A stretch of DNA of 64,000 nucleotides from positions 452,001 through 516,000 of the forward strand of contig JAQFVV010006337.1 in NCBI GenBank assembly GCA_028023455.1. Direction: 5' to 3'. The translations under genes were made by a program, and so were the position numbers. The stretch comes from Epiperipatus broadwayi (Eukaryota > Onychophora > Udeonychophora > Euonychophora > Peripatidae). Position 1 is the first letter of the stretch. Each line of letters starts with the position of its first letter. The notes under the pieces were generated by a model, which made no database searches, had not been told where the DNA came from, and saw only the letters and a program-made list of their open reading frames with translations. This document shows positions 25,655 to 40,654 of the stretch, piece after piece.

Positions 25655-27765
25655 CACTAACATTTCATGATCAACATTTCCTACACTTACCCAAGCTGTT
25701 AAATAGAAACAAAACTCTCCCTCCAATACTGACTCCCAGTATAAGCCAGCATAATCAATGGATGCAGGTAGATATAAAAATGCTCTATCCTGCATCTATT
25801 CATCCATTCTCCCCAGATTAATCTTTATCTTGTGACTTTTATCAGTGAGGAGACATGGATTAGATCTTAAAATTTAGGTGCAGTGCTCAAAGATATAAAT
25901 CTCTCTAATAATAGCCAAAAGCTAAAAAATAGTCTGGGAAAATTGGATGAATAGATATAAGACAGGGATTTTATGCAAAAACCTTTTTGCAACTATTGGT
26001 TACCTTGACTTGAACTGAATGTCATTACTATATGTGGAGGATGTGTTCTGTTTAACAGCTTGGGTAAGCATAATGGATAGTAATCATGTGATGTTTAGTG
26101 ATTTAATTCCAATCCTGCCCAATGGTTTGATGATGACTATGATTATTAAAGCACCAAAAATGCAAAAAATGTATAGATGCTAAGCTGAGTTCAGCTCTGT
26201 ATGATTATACAAGTGAATAAGTTTATATTGAAAATATTACTGTGTTTTCAACTTGGTCTCATAGCTTTATGATTAATTAAATAGGTTAAATGTGGCTGTT
26301 AGAAGGTTGCATTAGACAATAAGATAGAGCTGCAATGCACTCATATTCACAGCTCCTCACTGATGAAAGATACAAACTAGAAAGGATATTGGATGATTAC
26401 GCACTACATAGAAATTTTATGCACAAACCTTTTTGCATCTATTTGATTATTCTGTTTTGCACTGGGTGGCATTACTGTGTGAAGAATTTTGCCACTGTTC
26501 TAACAGCTTGTGTAAGCATAGAGAATGGTGGTAATGTGATGTTTAGTGGTTTATTACCAATTCTGTTCAGTAGAATGTGACTATGATTATTAAATAACTA
26601 AAAAAAAATCAAAATGTATAGATGCTGAATTCAGTTCACATCTATATGACTAAATAAGCTAATGAGCTTGGAAGTTAAAACAGTATTGTGTTTTCATTTT
26701 GGACTTATAGCTTTATCATTAACTAAAACGTAAAAAATGACTGGTAAAGGGTTTTCAGATCCAAGGCTCTTCATTGATGAAAAACACAAGCTAGAAACTA
26801 ATCTGGAGATATTTATGAGTAGGCACTAGATAGGAATTTTAAGCACAAACCTTATTACATCCATTGATTACTCTGGCTTGCACTGGGTGGCACTACTGTG
26901 TGGAGAGTGTTGCCTCTGTTTTAACAGCTTGTGTAACAATAGGGAATTGTGATCACATGATGTCTAATAGTTTAAAACCAATCCTACCTTATGGAATTGA
27001 TGGTGACAATTAACCACCAAAATGTGTAGATGTTAAACTGGTTCAGATTTATATGACTATATAAGCTAATGAGCTTCAATTGAAAACATTATTGTGTTTT
27101 CATTTTGGTCTTATAGCTTTATACTTAATTAAAAAGATAAAAAGTAATTGCAAATGGTTGTATTAGATCCTAAAAGCTGGTGTAATGCACTCAAATCCAA
27201 GGCTTCTCACCATACAAAACAAACTAGAAACTAATCTGTAGATATTGGATGAGTAGGCACTAAATAGGTATTTTATGCACAAACCTTCTTGCATTCATTG
27301 ACTACTTTAGCTCGCAATAGGTGATACTGATGCATGAAGAGTTTTGCTTCTGTTTAACAGCTTGCATAACAATAGGTAATAGTGATCATGTGATGTTTAA
27401 TTATTTAATACTAATTCTGCCTAATAAAATGATGGTGACTATGGTTATTAAACAGCCAAAAATCTCAAAATATATAGATGCTGAAGTTGTTCATATTTAT
27501 ATGAATTTACAAGCTAATGAGTTTCAATTGTAAACATGGCTGCTAAAGGGTTAAATTAGATCTGAAGATCAAGGCATGAAAGTCTCAGATTCAAGACTCC
27601 TCACCAGTGACAGACATAAGCTAAAAACTTGTCAGGGGATATTTATGAGAGGCACTACATAGAAATTTTATGCACAAACCTTCTTACATTCAATGACTAC
27701 TTTGATTTGCATTAGTGTTTGGAGAGTTTGCATCTGCTTTTACCAATTTATTTATTAAAAGTTGT
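25655..27765 (+). repeat. R430 array: inverted cap plus about five tandem ~430-bp units
   Basis: The landmark TTTATGCACAAACC (or a one- or two-base variant) occurs at about 25972, 26416, 26839, 27275 and 27668, spacing about 442, 423, 436 and 393 bp. Each unit also holds the GATATTGGATGA.TAGGCA, GGTGGCA.TACTGTGTGGAGA, TTTAACAGCTTG.GTAA and GATGTTTA.TGG blocks in the same order. The first 240 bp (25655-25895) is the same unit in minus orientation, meeting the first plus unit head to head near GTGCAGTGCTC. Units have diverged visibly from one another, so the array is not recently homogenised. Short open frames inside (26335-26580, 27321-27533) are repeat artefacts. Satellite-like core of a foldback family. 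Confidence 0.85.
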
Positions 27766-29212
27766 GAGGAGAAAAAACATTAATAAAAATATATGAAATT
27801 GTTCTAATTGTTTCAAATTAAACAGTTAAAACTTAAAAAACACAAATTAATATTACATATTTATTTTGTTTGTTCAAATGAAAATTAGAATGTGCTGCTT
27901 TAGTTATTTTTTTTTTAAAAAAAAAAAAGACCTCTATTTAGGAAAACATAAAATTGAAAAAAAAAAAGCTTTGTCAAGGTTATATCATATTTCTAAACTA
28001 TATTAAATTAATTTTCTTTTTAAATTTAAAGTTTTTCTGCAGTTTATAATGCCCAAGTTCAAGTTTTAATAATGTTCACATTTCCAACAAAAGAATGAAA
28101 TCACTATATAACAAAAATTGTAAGTCAATTTGATATAATATTCATTGTTAAAAAGGGTAAAATAACCTAATTTGAGTGCAATAATTCTCTTTGTTATAAC
28201 TATGAGAATAACAATTAAGAGTGAAATTTATGGACGAACTTTCTTTACAATAATTTATAGTTGAGGGAATAAATAATGTATCATAAACATCATCAGAGAT
28301 ATTCATTTATACTAAAAATTAATGTGAGTGAATAAAAGTAGATTTATGATAACATTATCAAATTCTGCTTTAAAATCTAATATTTTCTTATGAAAATTAC
28401 AATATTTTAAAAAATGTAACACCAAGTCAATTCTGAAAAATAATGCTATAACAGAAGCTGTCTTTTTTTAATATTATGATCAAATTTATTATCTTTTATT
28501 TTTAAAAATAAAACATAAATAAGTAAATTAAAAGTTTACTTATGCATTTCTTTTTGTTTTAAACAACAATAAACCAATTAGTGTGTAAGAATAGCAAAAA
28601 ATCATATTTTATTATATTTCAAATTCTTTGCATACAAACTAGACCATCTTCTGGGCATGTTTTTCTGTCTATGAACAAAGAAGGATTCTTTTGATTTTAG
28701 CTAGTCAATAAGATGATGAGCTCTTCTGATTTTTTTAAAACATTAATATCAATAAAATCATTATGATAAAATCTATTAAAAAAAAACATGAATCTTTATT
28801 ACTTAAAATAATGTTAATGGTGCCATCTAAAGTTATGGAACAATAGCACTTTTTCTTAGGAAACTTTCAATAATTTTCAGAGATTATAAGAGTTATCAAG
28901 TTAATATAATTTGTTTCATATATTTGTTTTTTTAGATCTTTATTGTAATTTAAAGGTTTAATATTTTATGGCATCTGTTTTATGTCCCTATGTTAAGTAG
29001 TGAAGGCATAAATCAGATTTAATAATCTCTCCTATTAATTGCATGCTTATGTTTTTGGTTCTTTTAACTATTTCCCTATAAGTCAATAATAAAGTATTAC
29101 AATTGTCACAATTAATTTATATAATCACATGTAAAATTAATTATGAAATTGGAATATACTGAATACAGTTAAATAAAAATTAATATGGATTATTGTAGTA
29201 TGATTTACTATT
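27766..29212. other. AT-rich sequence, no gene seen
   Basis: No recognisable gene, RNA gene or repeat. Confidence 0.5.
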
Positions 29213-29214
29213 AA

Positions 29215-29460
29215 CATATAGGAAAAATGATTAGAAGAGCTAAAGAACATAATAGTGCAATTAATAAGAGAGTTGATAAATCTGCTTTATACATTCAATA
29301 CTTAACATATGTACATCAAGTAGATACTATAAAACTGTCAAATCTTTAAATATATTAAAGATTCAAAAAAGACAATATACGAAACATATTATACTAAGCA
29401 TAACATAGATAATTGTATGAATATTTATAAAACTTTAATAAATTTAGTTAATAACTGAAC
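29215..29460 (+). pseudogene. Penelope-like element remnant: C-terminal end after GIY-YIG
   Basis: A frame from about 29218 reads KMIRRAKEHNSAINKRVDKS, continuing with ALYIQYLTYVHQVD. It matches the Rl.EH..ai....ssAl..H....GH.idw stretch that follows the YIG motif in PLE proteins, with GH changed to VH. A second frame after 29345 (KDSKKRYTKHI-like) resembles the following eae.yy.rkireA.hI part. The GIY and YIG halves themselves are not visible upstream. Short and decayed. Confidence 0.55.
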
Positions 29461-32400
29461 AATTACAAGTTAATGAAAATTATATAACAAGGTAGTGTGC
29501 ATAAAATTGTATAAGTTGTGTTTTTATTTATTCTGTGTATTGGTATGTAATATAATCAATTTTTTTCAATCTTTATGGAATCTCTAATAATCTGGATTAT
29601 TGCATCTCAATTTTATTTGATTTTTATTGTTTTATTTGTCATTATTGTTGTTATTTTTACTTTCATTGTAAAACAGCAGATGGTGCTTTGTATGCAATAA
29701 TTGATTAATTGTTAAAATAAATATTTGACATTTGATGAGGGCATAAAATCACATGCCAGAAAAGTCTTTTAATATATAATTATTAATGTATATTTTCTGT
29801 AATAACTCTTTTATATGATTCTTTATTAGTTTTTATAATTCAATAAATTATGGAATATTTTTTTCCATAATAGTGAATAATAAAACCCTCTGAAATATTT
29901 CGGACCAAATAATCTTATCACTGATGCTGTCAATTTTTTTTGTATTATGATACAACCAATCAGGCATTATTGGCTTGCTTTTCTATTTAAATTTACAAGG
30001 ATATCTGTATGAGATCTATATGACCTTGTCATCTTCAGAATTTATTTCAACTAATAATTTTAGAAAAAAAATTTTATGGAGAGAAATGCACATGGTGAGT
30101 TACCATTATAGATTGATTACTGCCATTCTAGTAAATAATTAACAACATTTTGTTGATTAAATTCTATTTGTAAATTCTAAACAAATTATTTTTAAATCAT
30201 AATAAAACTATGAAATTTTATTTTAATATTTACCATTTTATTTATAATTTTTAAAATATCACAAACTTCTATACTCTCATGTTTAATAGATTGTAACTAA
30301 ACATAGTTTTCATTAATATTTTTAAAAATAAAGTATAATTGAAAAAATGTAAATAAAAGCATGAAAATATTTTTTAATAATACAATTATTTTGTAAAAAC
30401 AATCATAATTGTGTAAATAAACTATAGAAAATATACATTTTGATACATTTCTAAGAACAATGGAAAGGTAAGAATTTACCATCAGTGCAAAGTTTTTGCT
30501 TGTTTGAATAATTTAATCTGCAGAATACTGACATCTTCAAATATTTTAGTACTAATAAATCAATACCATTTTAATTTCAGTTTTTACTATCAAATTAATG
30601 TAAACTGACAAAATAATGCTACAGATAGGTGTGGGAGAGTGAATAAAAACCAAAAGCATTTTAGCACTATCTTCAAATGGAAGATTTTGTCTGTATTAGT
30701 GGGTTGAATAACAGTTTTAAAACATTAAGATTTTTAATTCTAACTAAAGTATCTAAATGTTATTGATATAAAATTAAAGACAAATGGGAACTAACCATTC
30801 AGTTTTTGCACAAGATGGATTTTCTAGATCTTGTATTAACAGAAAAGTAAATTTATACATATGTAACTCATTGATTTATTATTTTTTGTATAGATTTATT
30901 AAATATTGTTTTTTGACTTTTAGCTGCCAAGCCACATTATTAAAGTTCAATCAACTTTGGAAAATTTACTTTGCATATATATGGTCTTCAATTTTATTAA
31001 AAATTTTGTCCAATTATATATTTTTTACCAAATTTATTACTAAAATTAATTTTTACCATTACTAAAAGAACACAAAAATTATAAAAATAATAAATTTATT
31101 TAACTGATAAATGTCCATCTTCGTTGAAAATTGTTGAAAGTTTCTTCAAAACCTATAACTTTAGATTGTAGTATTAACATTATTTTAAGTGATAATCATC
31201 TGTGAGTTTTTTTTTAAATAGATTTTAATATAATGCTTTTATTGATGTTAAGATTGAAAAAAATCTGATGGATCAACATCTTTCAACTTCAATATAAAGA
31301 TATTTTTGATCATTTTTAAACATTATTTTATTGATTATTATAAAAAATATATATAAGTAAAATTTCAATTTATTCGTTTGTGCTTTATTTTTTAAAATAG
31401 TTAATAAATTTGAATGTAGTATAAAGAAAAAATGGCGATGTTCTTTATGTCATTATCTATCAAATTGACTTGGTATTAAAATATTTTAAAATGTTGTAAT
31501 TTTTGTAAGAAAATATGAGATTTTAAACCAGAATTTAATTGGGTTATCATAAATTTACCTTAATTCATTTGCATTTAAAAAAAACTTACGAATGAATTTT
31601 TTTATTTATAGTTTTAGTGTTTACATAAATATATGTGCTGATGTTTATGATACATTGTTATATTTACAGATCAATTTTTAAATATTTAAAATGGTCAAGT
31701 GTAATACATTAGAATATTATTTTTTATATAATTATATTAGAAGGAAATCAAGTCTAATTTATTGAGTTTTAGTTTATAATAAAGTTTTTTTATAAATACA
31801 GAAAAATTGGGCATGTTTAAAAATTCTCAATATGGAACTATAGAAAAAGTTAGAATGCAAGTAGCTGTCAGGTTTCTCTGGACCTAGTGGCTAAGATATT
31901 TCCTGACTCCATATAAGGAGAAGTCACATTGCATCACATCACATAGCAATAGGATTAAGGAAAGAGAAAACAAGACTTATTTTTTACATTAGAGAGCAGA
32001 AAATATTTTTTCCTTTTTCCAACCAAAATAATATCATACAATTAAAAAATTAATATATTTTATATTTACTAAATAAAAATATAATTTAACAAGATTGCCT
32101 GAGTAATAACAACATTGTGCAGATTTTGCATTTTTGTGTGTTACATGGTGGTTACAATCACTACATCTCATCTACATTGGTTGAAGCCTATCATAACCTT
32201 ATCTCATGCTCAGTAACATTTTACTGCAGTTACAATTTTAAAATTATTAGTTGCAAAAAAAGTATGATGATGGCAGCATTATATGGACTCTTTAGACAAT
32301 GACAATAGACAATTTGCATTATAATGCTATGAGGGAGGTAGCCTTAGATTTCACCAGAAATAAAATTTTATGATTAATAGTGTTCCTTACCTAAATCAGA

Positions 32401-33205
32401 ATAAAAAAAAATCATCAAGCAAAAAATAAAAGTGTAATTTTTAGCCATTTGTTTGCAAATTAAAGATTATTTATGCAATATTTTTTTATAAAAAATTCAT
32501 TTTAATTAACTTTTACACTTTTGGCAGCCATATTGGAGTTTTGGAAACTTTAATTTAGTACATATTTTTACAATAAGTCAACATCCAAAAATTAATATAC
32601 CAGGGAATATAATAAAGTTGAAAAAATATAAATGATACATATTGAGAATAGTAAACAGGTAAGATTTTTAAACTTGTTTTTTTTTATAAATACTAAATTT
32701 TAACAGATAAATTTTAAAATTATATTTTTTTAATAGATTCATTACATTTTTTACAAAATTTCCAATAAAATGGTATATAACATGGTTTACCTAAGGCAAT
32801 TTATTATTCCAAACATCAAAAAAATAGAGACATTGAAATCTTTCTTTTTTTCTTATAAACCCCTTAGTTATTTTTTCCTTATAAGTGTCTATATAATGGA
32901 AGAGAAAGTGGTAGAGAATAATAAATCTAAAATAGTTTTTAGGTTGTAAATGACTCAGATACAATGCATGTGTAGCTAAACAGAAAAAAAGTTTAGATTT
33001 AATGAAATATAGAATATTAATAATAATAATAATGCTATTTTTATTGCATGTCATATTTTTCACCTAGTAAAAAATATTTTTCATCTAAAATATAAAATTA
33101 AGTTAATACAAGGAATTAAATGTTATTGTAAGCATGCAGCAAAATAATAAACGAATAAAAATATTTCATGTTAGAATTATTCATAACACCTTATCTGATT
33201 ACAAA
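29461..33205. other. AT-rich sequence, no gene seen
   Basis: Nearly 4 kb with only short, low-complexity open frames (30784-31065 +, 32117-32302 +, 32791-33063 -), none recognisable. Sequence around 31850-31970 and 32100-32340 is less AT-rich than its surroundings, but I can assign it to nothing. Confidence 0.45.
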
Positions 33206-33209
33206 GTCA

Positions 33210-35640
33210 AAGCATCAATACAGGAAGATGTTGTGGTATTTGGAATATTGGTCAAAACTCCTGAATAATACTGAGGTGGAAATTGAAGGGGTGCATTGCC
33301 TATCTTTGAACACTGTTGTTGGATGTCTAACTATCATTCTATAGCCAAAAAAACTTTCATGCCTTTTTAAGACAGACAAAGTAGCACTTATTTGTTTCCA
33401 TAATTTATTGAGTGGTTTGAAGTCTTTATATTGCTCTTGTGTTATGTGTCCAAATCTCAGAACCATAAATAATATGTGTTAAGCATATATATTAAAAATT
33501 TTCTTTTGCAAATACATAGGCATATTTCCTTTTAATACTAAAGTATTTCTATGAAAACCACTTGATCAAATTTAATTACATGATTAATTTCATGAATAAT
33601 GTTTCCATATGTAAAAATAATCTGAATAAAGCATTTGTAGTTGCTAACTTCTTCTAATTTATGATTATCAATCTTTATTTTATTCTTTAAAAAAAAGTCC
33701 ATTGAATATTACTTTAGAATTTTAGGATTAATCTTCAATCCTATTTCTGGCATAAGGCCTGTAACATTTTTTGAAGCTCTGAAGCAATATTTTCAAAAAC
33801 AATCACATTTTTTTGCAATATACAAATGATTTAAATAATTGCATTTGCTTTTACTTTTTTAACTTTCCATTTTAATATGCAAAAACTTATTATAAAACTG
33901 TTATAAAAAGTTTTTTAAATATGAAATTACCCTATATATTTATTATTTCAATATTAATCTTTTCAATATCACCATGTTATATAATCACTTCTGTTGGATT
34001 TTGATAAATATAAGTTATTCTGGGTCTATCACTATATAATGCTTATAGAATCAAATGCTTTATCATTGTCTATAAATCAAAAGCATAATATCCATCCATA
34101 TATATTGATCCTTTCCATAACTTCTCTTAATACTTGGATATGATTTACTGTAGTAAAATTACTTTTAAGTCCAACTTGTCTTTTTGATAGGTTAAAGTAC
34201 AATTTGCCTGTAGAAGTGTTATAACTATCTTGGTGAGAAAATGTATACAATTGATAGAGGATATTGATGGACCTGTAATTCACATCTTTATCATCTTTTT
34301 TATGTATTAATAACTATTCCATTGTTTCAATCATCTGGTAAATTTTAAATATTTTATATTTAGATTTTCCAATATTTTTTTATATTTTTCATCTGCTTCT
34401 ATCAACAGATCAATAACAATTCTATTATTTCCAAGAACTTTTTACTTTTTTATACATTTAAATATCTGTATCATTTCTTCATTTAAAATATTTTTCAATT
34501 TAGAAAATGCATGAATTATAGAAAACACTCTTTTTTCATTCTTCAATATTATCATATTTTTTATAGAGCTCTTCTACACATTTCATAATATATCTATCTT
34601 TTAGTAATAATTCCATTTTTTCTTAACAACTTATTTTTAATATTAAGATGTTGTTTTACACTTCTGACTCTTCTTTTTATCTTATCTTTGCTTGTCAATT
34701 CATAATTATATTTTCTTAAATATTATTAACTCTTTTTTGTACCATTATACAAAACTCCAGATATTTAATTCTTTTTAATGAAATATTTTTACAATTTTTC
34801 ATATTCTTTTTTTTTTATAGACTGTCTTGTCTTAATAGAAAATGTATTGATAAATTTCTGTTTTTTGTAACAGTTATCTTTCTTGCAATTCTCACTAGAA
34901 TATCAATTATTCTCTCATTGATCTTACTCAAATTTGAGAAATCTTCAAATTCTGTTAATATTTTACAACTTACCATTTCTATTTTGAATTAATTTGAGTG
35001 TTTCTAAAGATTAGAAATGTTAACAGATAATATTGCCTTTTTTAATAGTTTTTATTTCTTTAATTGGAATTAACACATGTCTTAAAACTCGCAAATCTAT
35101 GATTATTTTCTATTTATTAAGAAAATTACAATCATGAATTACATATCTCCAATTAGTCAAAATATAATCTAATTCTGCTATATCTTCATTTGAATGGATT
35201 TATGTTTATTTATGTTTACCACATTTTTTAAAATAAAGAATTCAACTTATGTAGTTTTTTTCTTTTTTTTTTCACTTCACAAGTCTCTGTTTGTGTTTAT
35301 TTTCATCACAATAATTAAATTTCAATTCTAGCATTAAATTCTTCCATGATAATTTTAAATTGTTTTTTGTCTGATCAAAACCATCTTGTGCATTCATATA
35401 AAATTTCATTATAACCAATATCTGTTGGGGCATAACCCTGAAATTATTTTCATTTAGTAGCTTCCCTTAATTTGAATAATTAATCTTTGCATTCACTATG
35501 GTATATCATCAATCTTATTATTTTTCCACTTTTTATTTATGATGACTCTCATTCCACTTGTGCTTTCAATATTTATGCCTTTATAATAAAATACAATTGT
35601 CTCTTCGGCTTTCTTTTTTTTATATGTCATATTTAATATT
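33210..35640 (-). pseudogene. RTE-type LINE copy 2, oldest copy, endonuclease + RT remnant
   Basis: On the minus strand this copy spans more of the element than copies 1 and 3. Endonuclease pieces: ETIVFYYKGINIESTSG (about 35605-35560), VIINKKWKN, a YAPTDIGYNE-like piece near 35430, and AELDYILTNWRYVIHD (about 35125-35180, the LDYIL...R endonuclease motif). A decayed S/TDHR-L-V-like motif lies near 35080. RT pieces: MNYRSINILYQLYTF (34283-34240), VGLKSNFTTVNHIQVLREVM (about 34120-34180), and NKLWKQ/ITQEQYKDFKPL near 33410-33450, matching ..TWTLNKR..QRLQT. The FADD region (about 33815) is unreadable. Stops and frameshifts throughout; clearly older than copies 1 and 3 of the same family. Confidence 0.75.
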
Positions 35641-36790
<1,150 letters not shown>

Positions 36791-36833
36791 AATATATTAT
36801 ATATATATATTATATATATATCATAATGTCATA

Positions 36834-36870
<37 letters not shown>
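36791..36870. repeat. (TA)n microsatellite, interrupted
   Basis: Two TA blocks separated by CATAATGTCATAATG. Confidence 0.95.
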
Positions 36871-36871
<1 letters not shown>

Positions 36872-37550
36872 CATTATGACTTTTTTTCCCTAATATTAAT
36901 AAATTATTCTTAGTTTAACAAACTTACAATCTGTTTTGCCTATTATTTTGAGATTTTCTTTAGTAGCATTATTTTATTTGAATGAAAAAAATTATTTTTC
37001 TATTACTTTTAAATTAATTTTAAAACTTGAATATCAACTTTACAAGTAAAAAGTATAATAAATAGTCATAAGTAGACAAAATAAATGATTTCATTTCAGT
37101 CTTCTGGCTAAAAAAATTATATAACAAAAATAAATTATTTTCCCAAAAAATCTCTATATTTAGAATATTTCATTAATGCTTAATTTCAAATAATAAAAGC
37201 ATATTTCAAAAAATTAAATTTCAAGTGAAATCTAAATGAAAATATCACACATTTATTAAAATACAAATATTTAATAATTTTACAAAAATATATATAATAA
37301 AAAGTTAAATGACTTCAATGTAAACTTATATTTTTTTGTTTTTACAATGTAAACAAAAGTTTATTGGGTGCAGTTGTAGACTCTAATCTTAACATTCATG
37401 GATCACAATATAGCTCTGTATATGAAAATAATATTTCTACAATATCTCAGGGTTTTACAACATTTAAAACAATTTATATAGTACCAGGTGTATAACTATT
37501 CGTCAACAGTTTATATGGCTAGCTTAATATTAAAACTAATAATATTTATT
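36871..37550. other. AT-rich sequence, no gene seen
   Basis: No recognisable gene or repeat. Confidence 0.5.
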
Positions 37551-38294
37551 CAAAATAAAAGTCATAGATCAATTCATAGATCACATGACCCTATCTCTTA
37601 AGCTTGTAAGTTATAAACAGTGAGGATTGCCAATTCCTCTACAAGCTTTATGATAAATGCTTAGCCAGAGCCAGCACTTAAAATATCTCTGTCAGGAACC
37701 CCTCCCCAAACCCCTGACCATGGTTTCGTGCTTTGGCATTCCTCAGAGAGGTGTCAGGGTAGGTTCAGACACTAGATCTAAAAATACCAACCCAAAGCTA
37801 AGCACTTAGCTAAAAGTTATCTATTGAGTGGAAAATCTGAAATTTTCAGACATGTACATGTCTTCAAACCCAGCTATCCAACTCAAATAGCTATATGGGG
37901 CTGATAGATCTTCAGCCATGCCATATAGTAGTAGTCATAGCAATATAAAATTGCATAAGACTTTTTGGGCAGAGACTATAAATAGTCAAAATAAAAGTCA
38001 TAGATCAATTCATAGATCACATGACCCTATCTCTTAAGCTTGTAAGTTATAAACAGTGAGGATTGCCAATTCCTCTACAAGCTTTATGATAAATGCTTAG
38101 CCAGAGCCAGCACTTAAAATATCTCTGTCAGGAACCCCTCCCCAAACCCCTGACCATGGTTTCGTGCTTTGGCACTCCTCAGAGAGGTGTCAGGGTAGGT
38201 TCAGACACTAGATCTAAAAATACCAACCCAAAGCTAAGCACTTAGCTAAAAGTTATCTATTGAGTGGAAAATCTGAAATTTTTTCAGACATGTA
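37551..38294 (+). repeat. Recent direct duplication of an R50-related unit (436-bp period)
   Basis: 37551-37858 and 37987-38294 are almost identical. Seen differences are GGCATTCC against GGCACTCC and a 2-base insertion in a T run near the end. The shared unit includes TAAATGCTTAGCCAGAGCC, a C-rich stretch CCCCTCCCCAAACCCC, CCATGGTTTCGTGCTTTGGC, AGACACTAGATCTAAAAATA and CTAAGCACTTAGCTAAAAGT; the order and several blocks match R50 at 50.1 kb. The first copy continues to about 37980 with sequence not repeated after the second copy. Confidence 0.92.
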
Positions 38295-38534
38295 CATGTC
38301 TGAAAATTTCAGATTTTCCACTCAATAGATAACTTTTAGCTAAGTGCTTAGCTTTGGGTTGGTATTTTTAGATCTAGTGTCTGAACCTACCCTGACACCT
38401 CTCTGAGGAGTGCCAAAGCACGAAACCATGGTCAGGGGTTTGGGGAGGGGTTCCTGACAGAGATATTTTAAGTGCTGGCTCTGGCTAAGCATTTATCATA
38501 AAGCTTGTAGAGGAATTGGCAATCCTCACTGTTT
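38050..38534. repeat. Near-perfect ~485-bp palindrome, essentially no loop
   Basis: 38050-38293 is the reverse complement of 38294-38534 with only a 2-base length difference in a T run. The centre is CAGACATGTACATGTCTG (38285-38302), itself a perfect palindrome. The left arm is the second copy of the direct duplication, and the right arm carries its version of the one variable base (GAGTGCC mirrors GGCACTC), so the inverted copy derives from that second copy. It must be young, because the arms have hardly diverged. It can extrude a ~240-bp hairpin. Confidence 0.95.
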
Positions 38535-39530
38535 AATAATATTTATATCTTAATTCTTATTTTTCAGGGATTTAATCTCATTTAAACTGATACTAATAAT
38601 AACAACTCATATCTTTAAATAAAGTTTTCTTAGGATATGTCTGAATGCAAATGGGCATTTTGTAATTGCATACAGCTCGTATCTTGCAACATATAACCAT
38701 AGCTGTTTAACAAGTAAGAATATATTCTCACAAAGTATTTTAATAAATAATGTTCACCTAAATATTTTTAAAGAAATTATAAAGAAAACTCAGAAATTGT
38801 AATTAAAATTACATGACCATGTTGTTTTTCCAAATGAAGGTAATGATATAAATAATAATAAAAGTGCAAGTCATTATTTATAAGTAACAAATATATAATT
38901 TTATTAACAAAAATAATAATATTAACAACTATTAAATAAAATAATAGTAATATAAATAAAAGTAATAGTTTCAATCACATTCTCTGAATATTCATTTAAA
39001 TGTAAGCCCTGTTACAAAATGATAACATATAAATTCAAATGACATTAGACTATATGTACTTCTGGACATAAATATAATTTATTAAAGAATACACAGGTTA
39101 TGAATAAATCCTTAATATGATTAAAAAAAAGTGATTCATCTATGTTTTATAAGATCTTAAATATCTCCTCTATAGGACCATTCTATATATATATATATAT
39201 ATATTAGTATCTATTTTAGCATTTAGCCTTTTATTTTGGGTATAATATTTAATACTTTATGAAACAAATATGATGTCCATATAGCCACAATATTTTATAT
39301 AAGTAAAGATCATAAACAACAAATATCATATAAGACCTTTAGCCATGGACTTAACCTCTTATTCAGAACTATTTTCTTACCTTGTCATATAAGGGTACTC
39401 TTTTAAAACATTATTTATAATTACTAAGCACATTTGTATAATATGATACCATTACTATAATATGATTAACTTAAAAAGAGAAAGATAAGATCTACAAAAC
39501 AAGAACATCTCAAATCAATATGAAGATTCA
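38535..39530. other. AT-rich sequence, no gene seen
   Basis: Contains a short TA run at about 39183-39205. Low-complexity open frame on the minus strand at 38777-38974 only. Confidence 0.5.
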
Positions 39531-39554
39531 ATAATAATAATAATAATAATAATA

Positions 39555-39586
<32 letters not shown>

Positions 39587-39616
39587 AATGGTGGTGGTGA
39601 TGATGATGATAATAAT
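39531..39616. repeat. (AAT)n(GAT)n(GGT)n microsatellite
   Basis: Triplet repeat with changing unit; gives a Leu/Ser-rich minus-strand frame that is not a gene. Confidence 0.95.
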
Positions 39617-40650
39617 ATTCCAGGAGCTATTTCAAATCCTAAGAATTTGCATAATATTAGTTTTCTTAAAGATAAATTTTGAGACCCTCTAGTTATAAAA
39701 AAATTTGGTCTGTATAAAGCAGACATTGCTAGACAACAAGTTAAAATTTCAAGGTTTATATTCCCAGAATACTACTCAAAATCTGCAATATTTCATGTAA
39801 AATTAACATATATTGTGCATCAATTATTAACAATTAACTATGCCACACATCTTTTCTAAAATAATTTTGAATTGACAGAAGCTTTTTCTTTAAAAAATGG
39901 CTTTTTTAAATCATTAAACCAATCAAAATGACTGCAATATAACTACATGGCCAAGTCATTAGAGTCAAAATCTATTCTACCATAAACATATGCCAGCATC
40001 CTCAAGAACAATTTCCAAGTCAGCAATAGCAAAGATATTTCAAGTACATTAATGAATAAACAAATTTAAAATTTCAGGACAACCAATCCAAACAACATTT
40101 AAAACCTAGACTTAAAAACACAAGATTGTAACCTTCTTTTCACATGATGTAGATGCCTGACATGCTGACAACAATTTGTCAATATTTATTATTACCATTC
40201 CACATGGGATATTTTACATCATTTAAGACAATTTTCCTTCAAGTTTATCATTATATCAATCACAGATTCCAACTGCTCTCTATATTATTTTCACTCCACT
40301 CTCTGGAAGCTCAATCACCTCTAGTGCTTACCACACATAAACTCATAGCTCCAATGTCACACCAGGGTGAACTATGGAATAAATACTGCACTATTTGAGA
40401 GTAACATGGTATATCCACCTTATCAACTCATGGATCCAAAGAAGTTTACAAGATTACTCTGTCAATTTACCTCAAATGATCTTTATATGCCCACCACATG
40501 AAAAATAAGACTTAATCTTGCCAACTATAGTGCTCACCAACTAATAAGTACAATTTATGTATAGCCATATACCAATGAAACACTAGCTCCTCTCATCCTC
40601 TCTAAATGTATTAACAAATATCACAATATGCTTTTATGAATTTATCTCAT
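39617..40650. other. Less AT-rich unassigned sequence
   Basis: Base composition is a little less AT-rich than the neighbours. An open frame of 81 codons (40153-40398, +) contains no recognisable domain. Together with 40655-41243 it could be the decayed body and tail of a LINE, but I cannot read RT motifs. Confidence 0.35.
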
Positions 40651-40654
40651 AATG

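Noticed and set aside
25655-27765. CRISPR-like array
   Set aside because: The repeat unit is ~430 bp without short constant repeats and unique spacers, and the genome is eukaryotic in character.
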